A stretch of DNA of 33,113 bases from Caulobacter sp. S45 (GTDB lineage Bacteria; Pseudomonadota; Alphaproteobacteria; Caulobacterales; Caulobacteraceae): assembly GCF_903642205.1 (NCBI RefSeq), contig NZ_CAHJWH010000018.1:1-33113 (forward strand), read 5' to 3'. Positions 27,195 to 33,113 of the stretch are shown piece after piece. Within the stretch, counting starts at the first letter, position 1. Every line of letters starts with the position of its first letter. The notes under the pieces are model-generated. The model saw only the letters and a list, made by a program, of their open reading frames with translations, did not search any database and was not told where the DNA came from. The position numbers and the translations under genes are program-made.

Positions 27195-28939
27195 GGCTTG
27201 GCCTCCAGCCACGCGACGAGAGCGTGAGCGTCGAGCCGGTCGACTGCCAGCGAGCCCGCGCCATAGACCGGCGCACCAGCCGGATGGCCGCTGAGGGGCA
27301 CGGCTACGTCCGCCAGGTTGATCGCTAGCGTCAGCACCGCGCCTTCGGCCAGAGACCAGCGGGCGAGGACGGCCTTCTCGCCGAGCACCTCGGCGCCGAT
27401 CGAGCGGGCGCCATCGAGGCCCGGAACGACGTGCGTGCGCCGCAGCTCCAGCAGGTCGGCGTAGAAGCGCCGCCATGTGTCCGCGTCTTCGCCCGGTCTG
27501 GGTCGCGAGCATTCAAAGGTGGCGGAGGCGTTCGGGTCGGGGATGCGCTTGCGCCGCTCGGGGTCGGAGAACTCGGGAAACTTGGCGAACTCCTTGCGGC
27601 GCCCCTCGCGCACGGCGTCGGCCAACTCGTCATGGAAATCGGTGAAGAACAGGAAGGGCGTGCGGGAGCCCGTCTCCTCACCCATGAACAGCAGCGGGAT
27701 CTGAGGGCAGAGCAGCATCAGGGCGGTGGCGGCGCGTAGGGCCTGGGGATCGGCGAGATCGATCAGGCGCTCGCCCATCGCGCGGTTGCCGGCCTGGTCG
27801 TGGTTCTGCAGGAAGCTGACGAAGGCGGTTGGGGGCAGATCGTCGCTGGGCTCCCCGCGCGGCTCGCCGTCGTGGTTAGGGGACGGCTCGCCCTGGTAGA
27901 TGAAGCCCTGGCTCAGGCAGCGGGCAAGCCGCTCGGCCGGACGGTCGGCGAAGTCCTGGTAGTAGGCCCCGGTCTCGCCGGTCAGCAGCACGTGCATGAC
28001 GTTGTGGAAGTCGTCGTTCCACTGGGCGTCGAAGGGACCGCGCAGGTGGCTGGCGGCGTTGTGCTCGTTCTCCAGCACGAGGTGGACGTGGCGCACGGGG
28101 CCGGCGGCGGCGCGCACGGCCTGCGCCATCTCGGTCAGCCAGTCCTGCTCGCTGATGGCGTGCACCGCGTCGAAGCGCAGGCCGTCGAAGCGATACTCGT
28201 TGATCCAGTAGATGGCGTTCCGGGTGAAGTAGTCGCGCACCTGCGGGCGGCGGAAGTCGATGGCGCCGCCCCAGGGCGTGTGCAGGTCCTTACGGAACAT
28301 CTGCGGCGCATAAGCGTGGACATAGGCCCCGTCCGGCCCGAAGTGGTTGTAGACCACGTCCAGGAAGATCATCAGGCCGAGTTCGTGCGCCCGGTCCACC
28401 AGCGCCTTCAGCTCATCAGGGGAGCCGTAGGCCGCGTCCGGCGCATAGGGCAGCACGCCGTCATAGCCCCAGTTCCGCCGGCCTGGGAAGTCGGCGATGG
28501 GCATCAGCTCCACCGCCGTGACGCCCAGCGCCTTCAGCGCCGGCAGGCGCTCGGCGACGCCTGAAAAGCCGCCGAGCAGGCCGGCGTGCACTTCGTAGAG
28601 CACGGTCTCGCACCAGGGCCGGCCCTGCCAGTCGCCTGTCCGCCATTCGTAGGCGTGCGGGTCCACCACGACGCTGAAGCCGTGCACGTCGTCGGCCTGG
28701 GCGCGAGAGGCGGGGTCGGGCGCGGCCAGGTCGCCGAAGACGTAGCGGTAGCAGGCGCCGGCCTGACAGTCCGTCTCGGCCTCGAACCACCCCTCCCCGC
28801 TCCGCGCCATCGGCAGGCGACCGCGGCCTTCGATCTCCAGCTCGGCCTGGTCCATGCTGGGCGCCCAGACGCGGAAGCCAGCCCGACCTTCCCCCAGCAA
28901 GGTCGCGCCAAAGCCGAGGTCGGCGGCGAACCGGCTCAC
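27191..28939 (-). CDS. treZ: Malto-oligosyltrehalose trehalohydrolase TreZ
   Basis: GH13 enzyme that cuts the alpha-1,4 bond next to the trehalose end of maltooligosyl-trehalose and releases free trehalose. It has 582 residues. An N-terminal carbohydrate-binding domain (GFRVWAPSMDQAELEIEGRG) is followed by the barrel with NWGYDGVLPYAPDAAYG. Catalytic residues are Asp257 (FDGLRFDAVHAI), Glu290 (HLVLENEHN) and Asp381 (FLQNHDQAGN), close to the numbering known for archaeal TreZ. The start is a GTG in a GTGA overlap with the glgX stop, without a close ribosome binding site, so it probably depends on coupling to glgX translation. Confidence 0.96.
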   Translation of the reverse strand: MSRFAADLGFGATLLGEGRAGFRVWAPSMDQAELEIEGRGRLPMARSGEGWFEAETDCQAGACYRYVFGDLAAPDPASRAQADDVHGFSVVVDPHAYEWRTGDWQGRPWCETVLYEVHAGLLGGFSGVAERLPALKALGVTAVELMPIADFPGRRNWGYDGVLPYAPDAAYGSPDELKALVDRAHELGLMIFLDVVYNHFGPDGAYVHAYAPQMFRKDLHTPWGGAIDFRRPQVRDYFTRNAIYWINEYRFDGLRFDAVHAISEQDWLTEMAQAVRAAAGPVRHVHLVLENEHNAASHLRGPFDAQWNDDFHNVMHVLLTGETGAYYQDFADRPAERLARCLSQGFIYQGEPSPNHDGEPRGEPSDDLPPTAFVSFLQNHDQAGNRAMGERLIDLADPQALRAATALMLLCPQIPLLFMGEETGSRTPFLFFTDFHDELADAVREGRRKEFAKFPEFSDPERRKRIPDPNASATFECSRPRPGEDADTWRRFYADLLELRRTHVVPGLDGARSIGAEVLGEKAVLARWSLAEGAVLTLAINLADVAVPLSGHPAGAPVYGAGSLAVDRLDAHALVAWLEAKP

Positions 28940-31056
28940 CAGGCGGCCTGCTCCGCGCTCTCCAGCACGCCTACGAAAAGAACGGCCGACCGGTTCTGAA
29001 CCTCGATCTCGGCTCCGCCGTCCAGATCACGTTCCGGGGCGGTGGGATCGGCGCTGTCGACCAGCAGGCGACGGCTGAACTTGGAGGGCTCGGGCAGGGT
29101 GAAGGTGATCGCGTTCTCCGAGGCGTTCATCAGCAGGGTCATGACCTCCACGTGGCCATCCTCCAACTTGCTGGCCCGGCGCATGGTCAGGGCGCGGCCC
29201 TGGGCGTTGTCCCAATCTTCCGAGGACAGGTGTTCGCCGCGCTCGTCGAACCAATCGACGTCCAGCACGCCGGGCGCGACCTCCTCCTGGCCGTAGAGGA
29301 AGCTGCGGGCGTGCAGCACCGGATACTGCCTACGAAGCGCCGTCAGGCGCGCGGTGAAGGCGATCAGCGCTTCTCCCGCCTCCGACCCCGCCAGCTTCCA
29401 GTCCAGCCAGTTGATCTCGTTGTCCTGGCAATAGGCGTTGTTGTTGCCCTGCTGGGTGCGGCCGAACTCGTCGCCGGCCAGCAGCATCGGCGTGCCGAGC
29501 GCGGTGAAGAGGCTCATCAACATCGACCGGCGCACCCTGTCCCGCGTGGCCTGGATGGCGGGATCGTCGGTCGGGCCCTCCACGCCCCAGTTGCAGGAGA
29601 AGTTCTCGCCGTGGCCGTCCTTGTTGTCCTCGCCATTGGCCTCGTTGTGACGCTGCTCATAGGAGACGACGTCGTTCAGCGTGTAGCCATCGTGGGAGGC
29701 CAGGTAGTTGAGCGAGGCCCAGGGCCGGCGTGCGCGGCGGTCGAACAGGTCGCCCGAGCCCGAGAGGCGGGCGGCCAGCTCAGGCCGCATGCCCTCGTCA
29801 CCGCGCCAGTACTTGCGCACGCCGTCGCGGTACTTGTCGTTCCACTCCGAGAAGCCGGGCGGAAACTGGCCGAGCTGATAGCCGCCTGGGCCGATGTCCC
29901 AGGGCTCGGTGATCAGCTTCAGCCGTTGCAGGGTGGGGTCGGTCCGCAGCACGTCGAAGAAACCCGCGCCCCGGTCGAACCCGTGCGGCTCGCGGCCCAG
30001 CGTCAGGCCAAGGTCGAAGCGGAAGCCGTCCACGTGGAACTCGTCGGCCCAGTAGCGCAGGCTGTCAGCGATCATCTGCAGCACGCGGGTGGTGGAGGTG
30101 TTGACCGTGTTGCCCGTCCCCGTGTCGTTGATGCAGTAGCGGGGCTGGTCCGGCAGCAGCCGGTAGTATTTAGCGTTGTCCAGGCCGCGAAACGACAGGG
30201 TCGTCCCCTTCTCGCTGCCCTCGGCCGTGTGGTTGTAGACCACGTCCAGGATCACTTCGAGCCCGGCGGCGTGCAGGCGGCGGATGGCCAGCTTCATCTC
30301 CTTCACCGAGCCGTTGCTCAGATAGCGTCGCTCGGGACTGAAGAAGGCCAGGCTGTTATAGCCCCAATAGTTGGACAGCCCCCGCTCCTGCAGGAAGTGG
30401 TCCTGCACGAAGCCGTGGATAGGCAGCAGCTCCACCGCGGTGACGCCGATGCGCTTGAGGTGGTCGATCACCTTGGGGTGGGACAGGGCGTGGAAGGCGC
30501 CGCGCTCGGCTTCCGGTACGTCGTCCATCAGCTTGGTCAGGCCGCGGACATGGGCCTCGTAGATCACCGTGTCGGCCCAGGGCGTGTTGGGCCGACGGTC
30601 GTCGCCCCAATCGTACTGGCTGGAGACGACGGTGGCCTTGATCATGTCCGGGCCGGAATCGAGCGTGCTGAAGGTCGTGTCGTCGCCGCTCTCCACGTCG
30701 TAGCCGAACAGCGAATTGGACCAGTTCAGCTCGCCCCGGACGCCCTTGGCGTAGGGGTCGAGCAGCAGCTTGTTCGGGTTGAAGCGGTGGCCCGCCTCCG
30801 GTTCGTAGGGGCCATAGGCGCGGTATCCGTAGACCGTGCCGGGGCGGGCGTGGGGCAGATAGCCGTGCCAGACCTCGTCGGTGCACTCCGGCATCTCAAA
30901 GCGGGCGGTCTCCTGGACGCCGTCGGCATCGTAGACGCACAGCTCCATCTTCTCGGCGTTGGCGGAGTAGACGGCGAAGTTGACCCCCAGCCCGTCGAAG
31001 CTGGCGCCAAGGGGATAAGGCGAGCCGGCGTCCAGCCGCTCCGGCAGATAGCTCAA
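28936..31056 (-). CDS. glgX: Glycogen debranching enzyme GlgX
   Basis: GH13 isoamylase-type enzyme that hydrolyses alpha-1,6 branches of glycogen and frees linear maltodextrins. It has 706 residues. An N-terminal CBM48-like domain (YPLGASFDGLGVNFAVYSA) precedes the catalytic barrel. Catalytic residues are Asp348 (VDGFRFDLGLTL), Glu384 (LITEPWDIG) and Asp456 (NYLASHDGYTLNDVV). The signature DNEINWLDW is also present. The start is a TTG at 31056 preceded by GGGGGTG; no in-frame ATG is available and the protein begins right at the conserved head. The gap to glgB is 16 bases. Released chains are the substrate for the TreY/TreZ route encoded downstream. Confidence 0.96.
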   Translation of the reverse strand: MSYLPERLDAGSPYPLGASFDGLGVNFAVYSANAEKMELCVYDADGVQETARFEMPECTDEVWHGYLPHARPGTVYGYRAYGPYEPEAGHRFNPNKLLLDPYAKGVRGELNWSNSLFGYDVESGDDTTFSTLDSGPDMIKATVVSSQYDWGDDRRPNTPWADTVIYEAHVRGLTKLMDDVPEAERGAFHALSHPKVIDHLKRIGVTAVELLPIHGFVQDHFLQERGLSNYWGYNSLAFFSPERRYLSNGSVKEMKLAIRRLHAAGLEVILDVVYNHTAEGSEKGTTLSFRGLDNAKYYRLLPDQPRYCINDTGTGNTVNTSTTRVLQMIADSLRYWADEFHVDGFRFDLGLTLGREPHGFDRGAGFFDVLRTDPTLQRLKLITEPWDIGPGGYQLGQFPPGFSEWNDKYRDGVRKYWRGDEGMRPELAARLSGSGDLFDRRARRPWASLNYLASHDGYTLNDVVSYEQRHNEANGEDNKDGHGENFSCNWGVEGPTDDPAIQATRDRVRRSMLMSLFTALGTPMLLAGDEFGRTQQGNNNAYCQDNEINWLDWKLAGSEAGEALIAFTARLTALRRQYPVLHARSFLYGQEEVAPGVLDVDWFDERGEHLSSEDWDNAQGRALTMRRASKLEDGHVEVMTLLMNASENAITFTLPEPSKFSRRLLVDSADPTAPERDLDGGAEIEVQNRSAVLFVGVLESAEQAAW

Positions 31057-31072
31057 ACGTACACCCCCGGCT

Positions 31073-33113
31073 TCAAGTCAGGTCAGGTTTCAGGACCACC
31101 ATGGCCAAGGGGGGCAGCACCAGCTCCAGCGAGGCTGGCTGGCCGTGCATCCCATGGCGAGCAGCTTCAACCCCGCCGCCCGAGCCGATGTTCCCGCCGC
31201 CGTAGGTCTCGGCGTCCGTGTTCAGCACCTCGCGCCAGCGCCCCTCCAGAGGAACACCGACGCGATAGCCGTAGCGGGGCACGGGCGTGCCGTTCATGAC
31301 GCAGAGAAGCGGAGGCGAACCTACAGCCTTCCGCAGGAAAACGAAGACGCTGTTGGCCGCGTCGTCGCCGACCAGCCACTGGAAGCCAGCCGGATCGGCG
31401 TCCGTGGCGTGCAGGGCTGGCTCGGCCGCGTAGAGACGGTTCAGGTCGCGTACCAAGCGCTGCAGTCCCGCATGGGCGGGATCGTCCAGCAGGCTCCAGT
31501 CCAGCTCCGCGTCGTGGTTCCACTCGCGCCACTGGCCGAGTTCGCCGCCCATGAACAGCAGCTTCTTGCCGGGATGGGTCCACATGAAGCCGAAATAGGC
31601 CCGGAGATTGGCGAGCTTTCGCCAGGTGTCGCCCGGCATCTTGCCGATCAGCGAGCCCTTCCCGTGCACCACCTCGTCGTGGGACAGGGGCAGCACGAAC
31701 GTCTCGGAGAAGGCGTAGACCAGCCCGAAGGTCAGCTCGTTGTGCGACCAGGACCGATGGATCGGGTCCTGCTCCATGTAGTGGAGGGTGTCGTGCATCC
31801 ACCCCATGTTCCACTTGTAGTCGAAGCCGAGGCCACCCTCCGCCACGGGCGCGGTGACGCCGGGCCAGGCGGTGGACTCCTCGGCCAGCGTGATGGCGCC
31901 CGGCGCATACTCCGCCACGATGCTGTTCAGGCGTTTCAGGAAGTCGACCGACTCCAGGTTCTCGCGGCCGCCGTGGATGTTGGGCGTCCACTCGCCGGCC
32001 TTGCGGCTGTAGTCGCGGTAGAGCATTGAGGCGACCGCATCCACGCGCAGGCCATCCACGTGGAAGGTGTTGAGCCACCACAAGGCGCTCGAGATCAGGA
32101 AGCCCTGCACCTCGCGCCGGCCGAGATTGTAGATCAGGGTGTTCCAGTCCTGGTGGAAGCCTTCCCGCGGGTCGGCATGCTCATACAGGGGCGTGCCGTC
32201 AAAGTGCGCCAGGCCGTGGATGTCCGTTGGAAAGTGCGCGGGCACCCAGTCCAGGATCACGCCGAGCTTGGCCGCATGGCAGGCGTCCACGAAGCGGGCG
32301 AACCCCTCCGCCGGTCCGAAGCGGGAGCTAGGCGCGAACTGGCCGAGCGGCTGATAGCCCCACGAGCCCCCAAACGGGTGCTCCATGATCGGCATCAGCT
32401 CCAGATGGGTGAAGCCGAGGTCGACGGCGTAGGGGATCAGGCGCCGGGCCAGGCCGTCCCAGTCAAGCACGCCCTCCGGGTTCCCGTCCGGCCGGAGCCA
32501 GGAGGCGGCATGCACCTCGTAGATGCTGACCGGGGCATCGGCCGCTTGGCGCGCGGCGCGCCCGGCCATCCAGTCCGCATCCCCCCAGGCGTGGGTCATG
32601 GGCGCAGCCACGATGGAAGCCGTGGCGGGCGGGACCTCCGCGGCGCGGGCCAGGGGGTCGGCGCGCTGGGTGGTGGAACCGTCCGCGCCCACCACCTCGA
32701 ACTTGTAGAGCTCGCCGGGCTGCAGCCGCGGCACGAACAGCTCCCACACACCGGCTTCGACCCTCAGGCGCATGGGGTGCCGTCGCCCGTCCCATAGATT
32801 GAAGCCGCCGATGACGGAGACCCGGCGCGCATTTGGCGCCCAGACGGAGAAGGCGACGCCCTCCACCTCGTCCATGCGCGTGAGCTGGGCGCCGAAGCGT
32901 TCAGCCAGCTTCCAGTGCGCGCCCTCGGCGAACAGGTGCAGGTCCAGCTCGCCGAGCATCAGGCCAAAGCTGTAGGTGTCCTCGGTCTCCTGCACCACGC
33001 CATGCCAGTCGATGTGCAAGACGTAGGCGACGGCCTCCGAGAGGCGCCCGGTGAACAGCCCCGTGTCGCCTGCGGCCTGCAGGCTGGCCAGCGGGCGGCC
33101 GTCGTCCCGCGCG
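31073..33113 (-). CDS. glgB: 1,4-alpha-glucan branching enzyme GlgB (5' end outside window)
   Basis: GH13 enzyme that forms alpha-1,6 branches in glycogen. The frame stays open to the right edge, so the protein is partial at its N-terminus. At the edge it reads [20 protein letters not shown], and soon after comes the family block [20 protein letters not shown]. About 680 residues are visible. The conserved regions are [19 protein letters not shown] (nucleophile Asp), [15 protein letters not shown] (acid/base Glu) and [14 protein letters not shown] (transition-state Asp). The C-terminal all-beta domain ends [18 protein letters not shown] at 33019 is not the start, because conserved sequence continues upstream of it. 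It is the most upstream gene seen of the glg/tre operon; glgA or glgC may lie beyond. Confidence 0.96.
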   Translation of the reverse strand, partial: ARDDGRPLASLQAAGDTGLFTGRLSEAVAYVLHIDWHGVVQETEDTYSFGLMLGELDLHLFAEGAHWKLAERFGAQLTRMDEVEGVAFSVWAPNARRVSVIGGFNLWDGRRHPMRLRVEAGVWELFVPRLQPGELYKFEVVGADGSTTQRADPLARAAEVPPATASIVAAPMTHAWGDADWMAGRAARQAADAPVSIYEVHAASWLRPDGNPEGVLDWDGLARRLIPYAVDLGFTHLELMPIMEHPFGGSWGYQPLGQFAPSSRFGPAEGFARFVDACHAAKLGVILDWVPAHFPTDIHGLAHFDGTPLYEHADPREGFHQDWNTLIYNLGRREVQGFLISSALWWLNTFHVDGLRVDAVASMLYRDYSRKAGEWTPNIHGGRENLESVDFLKRLNSIVAEYAPGAITLAEESTAWPGVTAPVAEGGLGFDYKWNMGWMHDTLHYMEQDPIHRSWSHNELTFGLVYAFSETFVLPLSHDEVVHGKGSLIGKMPGDTWRKLANLRAYFGFMWTHPGKKLLFMGGELGQWREWNHDAELDWSLLDDPAHAGLQRLVRDLNRLYAAEPALHATDADPAGFQWLVGDDAANSVFVFLRKAVGSPPLLCVMNGTPVPRYGYRVGVPLEGRWREVLNTDAETYGGGNIGSGGGVEAARHGMHGQPASLELVLPPLAMVVLKPDLT

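Noticed and set aside
29152-31299. A 715-codon plus-strand open frame opposite glgX.
   Set aside because: It is a shadow caused by GC-rich third positions; glgX on the minus strand has all its catalytic residues.

Overview
The window is 33 kb of GC-rich DNA whose gene content points to an alphaproteobacterium, most likely a member of the Caulobacteraceae (Caulobacter/Phenylobacterium type). The strongest lineage hint is a PopA-like protein with two receiver-type domains and a degenerate GGDEF domain (11134-12456). The codon usage and the many secreted proteins lacking a named family also fit. The assignment is an inference from gene content; no rRNA is present.

Left part (1-5800): a sedolisin (S53) peptidase converges on a radical SAM gene of the spore-photoproduct-lyase family. 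Behind that gene lies katG (catalase-peroxidase), which ends in a clear hairpin terminator. Upstream of katG is a decayed piece of an IS3-family insertion sequence, then a tRNA-Leu(CAA).

Middle part (6200-17900): mostly single genes on alternating strands. They are a PsiF-repeat protein, a 2-oxoadipate dioxygenase/decarboxylase (HglS family), a secreted Tyr/Gly/Gln-rich low-complexity glycine-zipper protein, a secreted Ig-like protein, a frameshifted remnant of a Ku DNA-repair gene, a TusA-type sulfur carrier overlapping a YihY/BrkB membrane protein tail to tail, the PopA-like c-di-GMP effector, a glutathione S-transferase, an aldo/keto reductase, a DUF4337 membrane protein that seems to begin at an ATA codon, a lipocalin-like/DUF3833-like protein, a ferritin-like diiron protein and a TDT-family (TehA/SLAC1-like) anion transporter.

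Right part (18100-22500): a large secreted TPR protein with an AMIN-like N-terminus, a class A acid phosphatase (PAP2 fold) just upstream of it on the same strand, and a small secreted protein of unknown function.

Far right (22540-33113): a tightly packed minus-strand operon glgB-glgX-treZ-malQ-treY. The last four genes are joined by 4-base start/stop overlaps, and three of them use GTG or TTG starts. Together the enzymes branch and debranch alpha-glucan, resize maltodextrins and convert them to trehalose (TreY makes maltooligosyl-trehalose, TreZ releases trehalose). glgB runs off the right edge, so its N-terminus and any glgA, glgC or treS are outside the window.

No CRISPR array, complete mobile element, phage or obvious defence system is present. 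The observations most worth checking are the Ku remnant, the ATA start, the FUS-like low-complexity secreted protein and the degenerate PopA-like effector.
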